A stretch of DNA of 64,000 nucleotides, taken from positions 1 through 64,000 of the forward strand of contig NZ_QEXL01000002.1 of NCBI RefSeq assembly GCF_003311635.1, read 5' to 3'. The notes under the pieces are model-generated. The model was not told the origin of the DNA. It saw only the letters and a program-made list of their open reading frames with translations, and ran no database searches. How positions within the stretch are numbered: position 1 is the first letter of the stretch; every line of letters begins with the position of its first letter. The position numbers and the translations under genes are program-made. Of this stretch, positions 1 through 8,092 are shown in pieces. Origin of the DNA: Novacetimonas cocois. GTDB taxonomy: Bacteria > Pseudomonadota > Alphaproteobacteria > Acetobacterales > Acetobacteraceae.

Positions 1-115
1 GAAGCGGGTTTTAAGGAGATCGACCCCCATTGTCAACGCCTTATCCAACACCATGAAAAACGGCGGAAAACCGGCAAACCCGACCCGAAAACTCCCATTC
101 CCGGCACGCACGCCC

Positions 116-157
116 CAAAAAAAATCCAAAAAAAGAAGGGGAGGCTTTCGCCTCCCC
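116..157 (-). terminator. Rho-independent terminator behind the clpB-like remnant
   Basis: An 8-bp perfect GC-rich stem (138-145 paired with 150-157, loop TTTC) is followed on the minus strand by a T-rich tract, seen as the A-run at about 116-137 on the plus strand. This is the classic layout of an intrinsic terminator for minus-strand transcription, and it sits 32 bp beyond the stop codon of the ClpB-like reading frame at 189-302. Confidence 0.75.
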
Positions 158-188
158 TCCTTCACGTCCAGCATCCCGCATCCACGCG

Positions 189-302
189 TCAGTCCCCGTC
201 AACAACATGCCCGTCAATCGTCAGGTGATCGTCCGATGCCGAAACCTTCACCGTCTCGCCATCATGAATGTCCCCAGCAAGCAGACGCAGCACTTGATGG
301 CC
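189..302 (-). pseudogene. Remnant of the 3' end of clpB (about 37 codons)
   Basis: The minus strand reads an open stretch ending in TGA at 191-189. It translates to a sequence containing VLRLLAGDIHDGETVKV and then DDHLTIDG, which resembles the extreme C-terminus of the ClpB disaggregase (a Leu-Leu-x-Gly-x-Ile-x-Asp-Gly-x-Thr-Val pattern). The frame is closed by an in-frame TAA at 305-303, there is no start codon, and the rest of ClpB (over 800 residues) is absent. A good terminator follows. I read it as the leftover tail of a clpB gene truncated when the neighbouring lipid genes arrived, or as a duplicated tail. The remaining bases to 453 show no gene. Identification rests on a short match. 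Confidence 0.5.
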
Positions 303-453
303 TTACCTACGCCATGAAATAACATCGGGCATCATATTTGCCGTAACTTTTTCCGTCCGTGCACCAACGCCTTTTAATTATAAAGGCCGTCTTCCGTCCC
401 GTTCTGAACGCAATTTCCCTTTGTCACGATACAACAGCAGTCTGGATTGAAAC

Positions 454-1590
454 GTGCCACGCGTTATTTTTCCTTATATCGGGCATCCGCATCAGGTGTT
501 CCATTCATTGCCCATCGCACTTGAAATGGCGATCCGCCATCCAGAGACAGAAGTGCATCTGGCCAGCCTGACAGAAAAACGCGAAGCCCAACTGCAATCC
601 CTGGCCAGATTCTATCCCGAAGCACGCGTACATTATGACCTGCTGAAACTGCCCCCGCTCCTCCGCAGGAAGATCGACCGGCATGGCCCCCAGCCACTCG
701 ACAAGATACTGACCCTCTTTTTAAACAAAGAATATTTCCGAAAGTTTCAGGCAATTGTCGTTCCTGAACGTACCAGCCTGTATCTGCGCCGCATGGGGGT
801 TCACGCCCCAAAATTGGTCTGGACCCGCCACGGCGCGGGGGATCGCGCGGTGGGTTTTGCCAAGGATGTCCGGCACTTCGATTACATTCTTCTTGCCGGA
901 AGCAAGGTCGAACAGCGCCTGATGGAACATGGGAGCCTGCGGCCGGGCCATTACCGGAATGGAATTTATGCAAAATTCGACCTGGTCCGGCGCATGAATA
1001 TTCAACGTGAACCGCTGTTCCGGAACAACCGTCCGACCGTCCTCTACAATCCGCATTTCAGCCGCCACTTGTCATCATTCCCGAAATTCGGCATTCAGAT
1101 ACTCGATTATTTTGCACGACAGCAGAAATACAATCTGGTTTTCGCGCCGCATTTCAGGATGTTCGACGGTCATCGCGCCCGGGCCCAGCGGCTGTTTGAT
1201 CCCTACCGGGACTGTGGACACATGCTATTCGATCCAGGTAGCGAGAAAAGCATCGACATGACTTATACCATGGGGTCCGACCTCTATATGGGTGATGTCA
1301 GCAGCCAGATCGCCGAGTTTCTAATCACGCCGCGTCCATGCCTGTTCCTGGATGCGCATGCGACCCAGTGGCAGAATAATCCCAACTATGCGAGCTGGAG
1401 CCTGGGAAACGTGATCCATTCCGTCACCGACCTGGGCCATGAAATCGACAGGGCATTTACGATGCAGAGCCAATTCCTCGACCGGCAGAAAACGTATATA
1501 AGCGATACGTTCGGTAGTGCCCTGCCGGGACCGACAGCTGCGACTGGTGCGAATTCAATCGTTGACTTTCTGAGGTCAAATGATCGATGA
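454..1590 (+). CDS. CDP-glycerol glycerophosphotransferase-like (TagB/TagF-type) protein
   Basis: 378 residues from a GTG start. The second half has the layout of the Glyphos_transf family, GT-B-like enzymes that move a phospho-alcohol from a CDP-activated donor: a YNPHFS segment near residue 195 and GSDLYMGDVSSQIAEFL near 275-290, the latter corresponding to the family's donor-site D-x-S-S motif with a following acidic residue. No signal peptide or membrane segment is evident, so it probably works at the inner face of the inner membrane. Its stop overlaps the next start (ATGA), implying co-translation with the fatty-acyl-AMP ligase and a link to sphingolipid head-group addition. The base composition is visibly more AT-rich than its neighbours, suggesting separate acquisition. 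The substrate is unknown; family assignment is moderate. Confidence 0.6.
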   Translation: MPRVIFPYIGHPHQVFHSLPIALEMAIRHPETEVHLASLTEKREAQLQSLARFYPEARVHYDLLKLPPLLRRKIDRHGPQPLDKILTLFLNKEYFRKFQAIVVPERTSLYLRRMGVHAPKLVWTRHGAGDRAVGFAKDVRHFDYILLAGSKVEQRLMEHGSLRPGHYRNGIYAKFDLVRRMNIQREPLFRNNRPTVLYNPHFSRHLSSFPKFGIQILDYFARQQKYNLVFAPHFRMFDGHRARAQRLFDPYRDCGHMLFDPGSEKSIDMTYTMGSDLYMGDVSSQIAEFLITPRPCLFLDAHATQWQNNPNYASWSLGNVIHSVTDLGHEIDRAFTMQSQFLDRQKTYISDTFGSALPGPTAATGANSIVDFLRSNDR

Positions 1591-3377
1591 CCAATTTTTC
1601 TTCATTCCAAGTTCTGCCTGTGGAAGTCACATTACCGGAAATGACACGTCTCCCGACCCCTACAGATTCTGGCCAGCCGCGACGCTACGGCGATTTCGAT
1701 ACCTTCCCGCAGGCGCTTGATTACGCCGCACAGGGCGAAAGCGGTTTCAATATCTATTCGGGTCGCGGTGAACTGCTCGAAGCCCTGCCTTACCGTGTCC
1801 TGCGTGAGCAGGCGCGGGAAGTCGCGAAACGCCTGCTGTCGCTGGGGCTGCAGCCGGGGGACCGGGTTGCGATCGTGGCGGAAAGCGACGGTGATTTCGC
1901 CCGGATTTTCTTCGGCTGCCAGTATGCGGGCCTGATCCCGGCCCCCCTGCCACTTCCGGTGGCGTTCGGGGGACGTGAAGGTTATATCGCAACCCTGCGT
2001 GGCATGGTGACGGGCGCCGATGCCTCGGCCGTGGTCATCGCCTCCATCATCGCCTCGTGGAAGGATGACCTTACCAAAGGGCTGGACCTGAAGTTTGCTG
2101 GGGTGCCCGAAGACCTGCTCGCGACGCCGATTACGGTTACCGACCTGCCCGAGGTCGGCGCGGACGACATTTCCTATCTTCAGTTTTCATCCGGCAGCAC
2201 GCGCTTCCCCATGGGCATCGCGGTGACGCAGCGTTCGGGCATGGCCAATGCGCACGCCATCGCGCTCAACGGCCTGAAAGTGCGTGAAACCGGTGATCGC
2301 TGCGTTTCGTGGCTTCCGCTTTATCATGACATGGGACTGGTCGGTTTCTTTCTGACCCCGATGACCTGCCAGTTGAGCGTCGATCTGCTGCCGACCCGTG
2401 AATTCGCCCGCCGTCCCCATGTCTGGCTGGACCTCATCAGCCGCAACAGGGGGACCATTTCCTACAGCCCCTCCTTTGGTTACGAGTTGTGCGCCCGCCG
2501 CGCGACGTCGATTTCCCTCGACCTGTCCTGCTGGCGCGTGGCCGGGATCGGGGGGGACATGATCCGCTACCATATCCTGGAAGATTTCGCCGAACGCTTC
2601 GCCGCATCGGGGTTCGACAGCCGCGCTTTCACTGCCAGCTATGGCATGGCGGAAACCACGCTTGCCATCAGTTTCGTGCCGCTGGGTTCGGGGATCCAGA
2701 CCGATACGATCGACCTGCGCGTTCTCGAGACACAGGCCATCGCCTCGCCTTCCAACGATCCGTCCCAGGTACTGCGCACGTTCGTGATCTGTGGGGAAGT
2801 GCTGCCGGAACACGAACTCGAAATCCGCGACAGCAATGGCAAGGTGCTTGACGACCGGAAGCTGGGGACGATTTTCGTGCGCGGCCCCAGCCTGATGCAG
2901 GGCTATTTCCGCCAGCCACAGGAAACCGCCAAGGTGCTGGATGCGGATGGATGGCTCAATACGGGCGATCTGGGCTATATGCTGAATGGACAGGTTGTCA
3001 TTACCGGTCGCGCCAAGGACCTGATCATCATCAATGGCCGCAATATCTGGCCGCAGGATCTGGAATGGTCGGCGGAGACGGAAATTTCTTCCCTCCGCAG
3101 CCGTGACGTGGCCGTTTTCTCGGTCGATGAAAATGAAGGGGAAAAGATCGTGGCCTTGGTGCAGTGCCGGGCCACCACCCCCGAAGCGCGGGAAACCCTG
3201 CGCAATGAGACCGTGAACCTGTTCCGCCGTCAGCATGGCGTCGATGTTTCGGTCATCCTCGTGCCGCCGCACACCCTGCCCCAGACTTCGTCGGGCAAGC
3301 TGACGCGGGCACGGGCCAAGGCGATGCTGCTGTCTGGCGCGTTCAAGCCGATCGACACCACCATTTCCGTCGCCTGA
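1587..3377 (+). CDS. Fatty-acyl-AMP ligase / acyl-ACP synthetase of the sphingolipid locus
   Basis: 596 residues of the ANL adenylating superfamily. The phosphate loop reads SSGSTRFPMG (residues 201-210). The Arg, and the loss of the usual Lys, in this loop is typical of fatty-acyl-AMP ligases rather than acyl-CoA synthetases. WLPLYHDMGLVG, the C-terminal hinge KDLIIINGRN and the catalytic-lysine region SSGKLTRA are also present. It should activate a long-chain fatty acid with ATP and load it onto a carrier protein. An ACP gene and serine palmitoyltransferase follow, matching the Caulobacter scheme in which a dedicated acyl-ACP synthetase charges a dedicated ACP for sphingolipid synthesis. 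It overlaps the upstream gene by 4 bases. The exact acyl chain is not predictable. Confidence 0.85.
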   Translation: MTNFSSFQVLPVEVTLPEMTRLPTPTDSGQPRRYGDFDTFPQALDYAAQGESGFNIYSGRGELLEALPYRVLREQAREVAKRLLSLGLQPGDRVAIVAESDGDFARIFFGCQYAGLIPAPLPLPVAFGGREGYIATLRGMVTGADASAVVIASIIASWKDDLTKGLDLKFAGVPEDLLATPITVTDLPEVGADDISYLQFSSGSTRFPMGIAVTQRSGMANAHAIALNGLKVRETGDRCVSWLPLYHDMGLVGFFLTPMTCQLSVDLLPTREFARRPHVWLDLISRNRGTISYSPSFGYELCARRATSISLDLSCWRVAGIGGDMIRYHILEDFAERFAASGFDSRAFTASYGMAETTLAISFVPLGSGIQTDTIDLRVLETQAIASPSNDPSQVLRTFVICGEVLPEHELEIRDSNGKVLDDRKLGTIFVRGPSLMQGYFRQPQETAKVLDADGWLNTGDLGYMLNGQVVITGRAKDLIIINGRNIWPQDLEWSAETEISSLRSRDVAVFSVDENEGEKIVALVQCRATTPEARETLRNETVNLFRRQHGVDVSVILVPPHTLPQTSSGKLTRARAKAMLLSGAFKPIDTTISVA

Positions 3378-3596
3378 GGCTTTTCGCGCCTGCAGGTCAG
3401 GCCTGCGGAGAGCCTCTGCCTGCCGGAAGCGGCTCAACGCGGCACTGGTCAAAATGACGTTTTTCAATCATAAGGGGTTCCGTCATGGGGGACGCCATGT
3501 GGCGCGACCCCTGTTCCGGGGAAATCCGGACTCTGGCAACGATATGCTGATCCCCTACCGCGATATCCGGCAGGGTCATGCCATAAGGATGTAATA

Positions 3597-3848
3597 ATGA
3601 GTGAAACGGTAGCGGACGTCTCGGCCATCATTGTGCAGACACTGCTGGCGAACCCCAAGGTTCCTCGCGATATCAATGGCAGCAGCAAGATCGTCGAGGA
3701 TCTGGCTTTCGATTCACTGGCCGTCATGAACTTCGTGATGGAAATCGAGGACAAGCTTGACGTTTCCGTTCCGCTGGACCGGCTGGCGGATATCCGCACG
3801 ATCGACGATCTGGCGGCCTGTATCGTGTCACTCAAGCAGGCGTCCTGA
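3597..3848 (+). CDS. Specialised acyl carrier protein for sphingolipid synthesis
   Basis: 83 residues with one carrier-protein domain. The phosphopantetheine site is FDSLAVMNF, with the attachment serine at residue 40. It differs from the housekeeping AcpP in this window (16773-17012, DSLDTVEL). An AAGGAT ribosome site lies just upstream of the ATG. Only 5 bases separate it from the serine palmitoyltransferase gene and it follows the acyl-AMP ligase, so it most likely carries the acyl chain from that ligase to the palmitoyltransferase, as AcpR does in Caulobacter. The 219 bases between the ligase and this gene hold only a possible 46-codon frame (3454-3594) of doubtful reality. Confidence 0.88.
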   Translation: MSETVADVSAIIVQTLLANPKVPRDINGSSKIVEDLAFDSLAVMNFVMEIEDKLDVSVPLDRLADIRTIDDLAACIVSLKQAS

Positions 3849-3853
3849 TCCGC

Positions 3854-5065
3854 ATGTCCATCTTCTCGAAATATGAAGGCCTGTCGCATTCGCTGTCCAG
3901 CATCACGGCCGACGGGGGACGCAATCCGTTCGACGTGGTGATCGAACGTCCGATCTCCTCCACGGTGGGCCTGATCGAAGGGCGCGAGACGCTGCTGTTC
4001 GGCACCAACAACTATCTCGGCCTGAGCCAGTCGCCCGCGGCGATCGAAGCGGCGGTCGAAGCGGCACGCAAATATGGCGTGGGGACGACCGGATCACGCA
4101 TCGCCAACGGCACGCAGGGCCTGCACCGTCAGCTGGAAAGCCGGCTGGCCGCTTTTTTCCGTCGCCGCCACTGCATGGTGTTTTCGACGGGATACCAGGC
4201 GAACCTGGGCACGATTTCTGCGCTGGCGGGCAAGGATGACTTTCTGCTGCTCGATGCCGACAGCCATGCCAGCATCTATGACGGCAGCCGTCTGGGCCAT
4301 GCGCAGGTGATCCGTTTCCGTCATAACGATGCCGATGACCTGCACAAGCGCCTGCGCCGCCTCGACGGCAGGCCGGGGGCCAGGCTGATCGTGGTGGAAG
4401 GCATCTATTCCATGATGGGCGACGTGGTCCCGATGGCGGAGTTCGCGCAGGTGAAGCGCGAAACCGGCGCATGGCTGCTGGCCGATGAAGCCCATTCCGT
4501 GGGCGTGATGGGCGAGTATGGGCGCGGCGTTGCCGAGGCGGACGGCGTGGAGGATGACATCGACTTCGTTGTCGGCACGTTCTCCAAGAGCCTTGGGACG
4601 GTCGGGGGATACTGCGTTTCCAACCATGACGGCCTGAACCTCATCCGCCTGTGTTCGCGTCCCTACATGTTCACCGCCTCCCTCCCGCCGGAAGTGATCG
4701 CAGCCACCATGGCGGCGCTGGATGAGCTGGAAAACCGGCCGGAACTGCGCCATCAGCTGATGGACAATGCCCGTCGGCTGCATGCGGGGCTGAATGCCGC
4801 GGGCCTGCGCACCGGCCCGCAGGCAAGTCCTGTCGTTTCCGTCATCCTTGATGATGTGGGTCAGGCGGTCGCTTTCTGGAACCGGCTTCTGGATCTGGGG
4901 GTGTATGTCAACCTGAGCCTGCCGCCCGCGACACCGGACCAGCATCCGTTGCTGCGCACCTCCGTCATGGCAACGCATACGCCGGCCCAGATCGATCAGG
5001 CCGTCAGCGTCTTTGCCGCCGTGGCCGGGGAAATGGGGATCAATCGGGCTGCTGTTTCCGCCTGA
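3854..5065 (+). CDS. spt: Serine palmitoyltransferase (alpha-oxoamine synthase)
   Basis: 403 residues, the normal size for a soluble bacterial serine palmitoyltransferase. This PLP enzyme condenses L-serine with a long acyl thioester to give 3-keto-sphinganine. Visible signatures are the PLP lysine in GTFSKSLGTVGG (Lys245), the cofactor-stacking His138 in DADSHASIYDG, and DEAHSVGVMG (Asp211, His214). AONS-family relatives (KBL, BioF, HemA) share these residues. The neighbouring dedicated ACP and acyl-AMP ligase, rather than biotin, haem or threonine genes, favour Spt. The 3' end overlaps the convergent Tam41-like gene by 26 bases with no visible terminator. Confidence 0.88.
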   Translation: MSIFSKYEGLSHSLSSITADGGRNPFDVVIERPISSTVGLIEGRETLLFGTNNYLGLSQSPAAIEAAVEAARKYGVGTTGSRIANGTQGLHRQLESRLAAFFRRRHCMVFSTGYQANLGTISALAGKDDFLLLDADSHASIYDGSRLGHAQVIRFRHNDADDLHKRLRRLDGRPGARLIVVEGIYSMMGDVVPMAEFAQVKRETGAWLLADEAHSVGVMGEYGRGVAEADGVEDDIDFVVGTFSKSLGTVGGYCVSNHDGLNLIRLCSRPYMFTASLPPEVIAATMAALDELENRPELRHQLMDNARRLHAGLNAAGLRTGPQASPVVSVILDDVGQAVAFWNRLLDLGVYVNLSLPPATPDQHPLLRTSVMATHTPAQIDQAVSVFAAVAGEMGINRAAVSA

Positions 5066-6017
5066 AAAAGCCTGCCTGCCGCAGCGACCATAACAGGTGT
5101 GGCAGGCAGATGAGGGGATGGCGTTCGGCAAAAGGGGACAGCGGCAGTTCGATGCCGGAATGCCGCTTTATCTTCCACGCGATGTAGCGCGCGCCGCCCG
5201 TAAAGGTAAACGCGGCCTTTGCCAGTCGCGCGATGTTCAGCGGACGCCCCGCCTTCTGCCGCAACCACCAGCCCGCGTGCATCCGCTCCCGCCAGGCCGC
5301 GTCCGTCCGGGGCACGAGCATGTCGCCATGCTGATCGAAAGGCAGTCCGTCCGCGCGCCACGCCGCCGTCAACAGCGCTGCGTAACGGGCTTCCTTCCCT
5401 TCGACAAGGGCGCGCGGACGCTTGCGGCTGCTTTCGACCCGCAGTTCCGCGCCATAGGTATTCGAAAAAAGCGCGTTCCAGAATTCGTCCGCCCGTCCCT
5501 CGCGCGGGCCCAGCGCCATGGCCCATCGCGCCGCCATGCCCACCGCCCGGATCAGGCAGCCAAGAATCGCGTCAGCCGCATCGGGGCCACTGACCCAGAC
5601 AAGCCGCACGGGCTGGCAGAACCGGGCCCAGATCGTCGTATCCAGCGTCCTGCGGCCTGTCATGTGCCGGAACTGCTCCAGCGTCAGGATCGCGACCTTG
5701 GCCCGCAGGGTGCGCCCGTTGACCGGCAATTCATGATATTCCACGTTTGGCGGCAGCAGCCGGTTGGCCGTCCGCGCCCATCCACCGGCGGGCCAGTCGG
5801 ACAGGCGCCGCACGATGACATAGAAATCCAGCACCCCATCCATGTCCGGCTGGCGCAGGGCCGAACCATAAAACAGCACGCCCATCGGCTGCGCCGCGCC
5901 AATCATGCCGGTCACGAAGGCCGTGATTTCCACCGGAACCGGCTGAACCAGCTCGGATGCCAGCAGATGGGCGATCTGGCCGCCGGCGCTGTCGGGTCGT
6001 GCGTTCATCTTGTCCAT
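5040..6017 (-). CDS. Tam41-like lipid-phosphate cytidylyltransferase (putative)
   Basis: 325 residues. The N-terminal half follows the order of the mitochondrial CDP-diacylglycerol synthase Tam41/Mmp37: FYGSAL (residues 49-54, the nucleotidyltransferase G-S motif), LDFYVIV (63-69, the acidic residue in an L-D-F context), VNGRTLRAKVAILTLEQF (99-116) and TIWARFCQPVRLVW (128-141). These parallel Tam41's Y-G-S, M-x-D-F, K-Y-G-V-I and L-Y-x-A-G-R-x-x-K-P-V segments. Tam41 uses CTP to convert phosphatidate to CDP-DAG. The start ATG shares one base with the stop of the upstream lipid kinase (TGATG), so kinase and cytidylyltransferase are translationally coupled and probably act in sequence. The substrate could be phosphatidate or ceramide-1-phosphate; that part is inference. 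Confidence 0.6.
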   Translation of the reverse strand: MDKMNARPDSAGGQIAHLLASELVQPVPVEITAFVTGMIGAAQPMGVLFYGSALRQPDMDGVLDFYVIVRRLSDWPAGGWARTANRLLPPNVEYHELPVNGRTLRAKVAILTLEQFRHMTGRRTLDTTIWARFCQPVRLVWVSGPDAADAILGCLIRAVGMAARWAMALGPREGRADEFWNALFSNTYGAELRVESSRKRPRALVEGKEARYAALLTAAWRADGLPFDQHGDMLVPRTDAAWRERMHAGWWLRQKAGRPLNIARLAKAAFTFTGGARYIAWKIKRHSGIELPLSPFAERHPLICLPHLLWSLRQAGFFRRKQQPD

Positions 6018-6994
6018 CAGGCCTGAATGAAATCAATGGGCGGCGTCACCGAAAGGTAGGTCACGCCATCGGGTCCGGAATCGAGGACTTCGCCATCAAG
6101 GACGAAATCCTCCTTCATTTCCAGCCGGATCCGCATGGCGCATCCGCTGTCATAGGCGCTTTCGTTCCTCAGCCACTGGGGCACGCGCCCCCGCAGCAGC
6201 GACGTGACCGCCGCGGTCAGCCGGGGCGGCATGCCCGCGACATCCAGATAACGGATGCCATCATCGTGCGATTCGGCCCCATGCCAGAAGGGCCACACGC
6301 CATAAGGCAGGCTCTGCAATGTGGTCGCCAGGAACAGGAAACAGTTCTCCTGCCGCGCGGGGGCATCCCCCACCGTGATCGACAGGCGGTCGCCCTGTGT
6401 CCATTCACGCCTGAAGCGTCGTGACAGCAGATGCGCAACGGACGATCCCAGCGTCACCACCACCGCCATTTCATGGGAATACCGGTCCAGGATCTGGGGC
6501 TGGTGCGCCAGTTCGATGGCGCGCCGGAACGCGGCCGTGCCATGGAACATTCCCACGACGGGCGTGCGCTGCGGGTCGCTCCAGCTGACGACAAGGCCAC
6601 GGCGACGACGGATGTTGCGCCGCATGCCCCCCCCCAGCGCAAGCTGGTTCAGACGGACCAGCGCCTCCATCCCCCGCAGCCCGAAACCGACGTCGCCCGC
6701 GATCAGGTTGGTATTGCCCGACGGCAGGAGCGCCAGCGCGGGCAGCCGGTCGGGACGATAATATCTGTGAATGGCGCTGAGCACATCGCTCAGCGTGCCG
6801 TCCCCCCCGTCAACGACGATGCACTGGACATCGCGGCGCGCCAGTTCCTCTACCTGATGGAGCAGCTCTGCCTGTGACGCGGGCGAGAGGAAATTTTCCC
6901 CCAGCGACTGCCGGGCCATCATGCTGTAATGTTCGTTCCCGCTCCGATTCCGCCGACTGCGCGGATTATGAATGATGACGAAGCGTGCTGTCAC
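6017..6994 (-). CDS. DAGK-family lipid kinase (possible ceramide or diacylglycerol kinase)
   Basis: 325 residues from a GTG start at 6994; a TTG at 7006 is in frame but lacks a ribosome site, whereas GGGAT precedes the GTG. The diacylglycerol/sphingosine kinase catalytic fold is shown by the nucleotide loop VVDGGDGTLSDV (GGDGT at about 63-67), the following PSGNTN (about 91-96, the family's P-x-G-T-x-N position) and an N-terminal INP-like IIHNPRSRRN. Such kinases phosphorylate a membrane lipid hydroxyl with ATP. The location beside spt and the coupling to the Tam41-like gene suggest ceramide or diacylglycerol as acceptor; Caulobacter has a ceramide kinase of this broad family. It is transcribed divergently from the metallophosphoesterase operon. 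Confidence 0.75.
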   Translation of the reverse strand: MTARFVIIHNPRSRRNRSGNEHYSMMARQSLGENFLSPASQAELLHQVEELARRDVQCIVVDGGDGTLSDVLSAIHRYYRPDRLPALALLPSGNTNLIAGDVGFGLRGMEALVRLNQLALGGGMRRNIRRRRGLVVSWSDPQRTPVVGMFHGTAAFRRAIELAHQPQILDRYSHEMAVVVTLGSSVAHLLSRRFRREWTQGDRLSITVGDAPARQENCFLFLATTLQSLPYGVWPFWHGAESHDDGIRYLDVAGMPPRLTAAVTSLLRGRVPQWLRNESAYDSGCAMRIRLEMKEDFVLDGEVLDSGPDGVTYLSVTPPIDFIQA

Positions 6995-7174
6995 GGATGA
7001 TCCCAATCGTTTAGAAATTTGACGTACGGGCCATAAGCAACCATCTGCCTTTTATTGCAAGGCACGAAAACCCGCCTCCCCCCGACATTATGCCTGTCGG
7101 GATGGCCCGATCCGGCCAGCGCAACGCCTGTATGCAAAGCCCGCTTGGCGCATCCATGATGCTTCCAGAGGAAA
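6995..7174. promoter_or_regulatory. Divergent intergenic region between lipid kinase and metallophosphoesterase operon
   Basis: About 180 bases between two divergent transcription units, locally more AT-rich than the flanking genes. It must hold the promoters of the kinase/Tam41 pair (leftward) and of the five-gene operon (rightward). A TTGCAA hexamer with a TTATGG hexamer 18 bases further on can be read toward the kinase, but this is weak. AGAGGA at 7167-7172 is the ribosome site for the GTG start at 7175. Confidence 0.35.
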
Positions 7175-8092
7175 GTGCCTTTGATCGACATTACACTTGC
7201 ACACGCCTCCGACCCGCATCTGACGATGGACAGTCTTCATATCCGTCCGCGTGATCTTCTTAACAAACGCGCGCTGAGCTACCTCTCGTGGCAGAGGCGG
7301 CGGCGGCGCCATCAGGCACGGACGTTGCAGCGGGTCATGGACGACATCATCGCCCATGATGTCGACATGCTGGCGCTGACGGGGGACCTGACCAATCTCG
7401 GCCTGCCGGATGAATGCGCGCAGGCGGCCCGGTGGCTGTCGCGCCTGCCGATGCCCGTCACTGTCATTCCGGGCAATCATGACGCGCTTGTCCGCAGCGA
7501 CTGGCACGAGACGATCGGCCGGTGGAGCGCGTGGATGGGGCCCCTGCCCTTTCCCTATATCCGCCGGATCGGGCCGGTTGCCCTGATCGGCGTCAATTCG
7601 GCCCATCCCACGCCATGCTTCTGCGCGGCGGGAAGCATCGGGGCGCGGCAGTGCGCGCGCCTTGCCACGATCCTGGATGAAACGGGACGCCAGGGACTCT
7701 ACCGCGTCATCATGATCCACCATCCGCCGCTGGCGCGCCTGACGACGCCACGCAAGTCCCTGCGCGACGCGGACGGGTTCGCTGCATGCATCGCACGCAA
7801 TGGGGCCGAGCTGGTACTGCATGGACATACCCATGTCTCCACCCAGACGACCATGCCCGGCCCCGTGGGGCCCGTGCCGGTGGTGGGGGTGGCGTCAGCC
7901 TCCGCCTGCGTGGCTGATCCCGCGCGCGCGGCGTCATGGAACCGGGTGCGCATCTCGACACTGCCGGATGGCTATCGCACCGAAATCACGCGCCGCATCA
8001 TCCTGCCGGGGGAAGCCCCCCTCGGCACGCCGCCAATTATTTTCACGGCGACTGCTGCATCACCGCGTCTTTCGGGTATAAGCAGCCCCTGA
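7175..8092 (+). CDS. Metallophosphoesterase (calcineurin-like)
   Basis: 305 residues, GTG start with AGAGGA just upstream. The full metal-ligand set of the calcineurin-like family is present in order: ASDPHL (D-x-H), LTGDLTNLG (G-D), IPGNHDAL (G-N-H-D), IHHPPL (H) and LHGHTHVST (G-H-x-H). It should be a two-metal phosphomonoesterase or diesterase. It is the first gene of a run in which every junction overlaps (its TGA shares a base with the ATG of the LptF-like gene), so a role in the same lipid pathway is likely, for instance dephosphorylating a lipid phosphate or cleaving a nucleotide-linked lipid. Sequence alone does not set the substrate. Confidence 0.8.
   Translation: MPLIDITLAHASDPHLTMDSLHIRPRDLLNKRALSYLSWQRRRRRHQARTLQRVMDDIIAHDVDMLALTGDLTNLGLPDECAQAARWLSRLPMPVTVIPGNHDALVRSDWHETIGRWSAWMGPLPFPYIRRIGPVALIGVNSAHPTPCFCAAGSIGARQCARLATILDETGRQGLYRVIMIHHPPLARLTTPRKSLRDADGFAACIARNGAELVLHGHTHVSTQTTMPGPVGPVPVVGVASASACVADPARAASWNRVRISTLPDGYRTEITRRIILPGEAPLGTPPIIFTATAASPRLSGISSP

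Noticed and set aside
53-322. An 89-codon plus-strand frame at the left edge
   Set aside because: It runs across the terminator hairpin and antisense to the clpB-like remnant; basic low-complexity translation.
2187-3467. A 426-codon minus-strand frame opposite the acyl-AMP ligase
   Set aside because: No recognisable motifs, while the plus-strand frame has the complete adenylation motif set.
3454-3594. A 46-codon plus-strand frame ending 2 bases before the ACP start
   Set aside because: No ribosome site and no recognisable family; placement is suggestive of a leader but not enough to call a gene.
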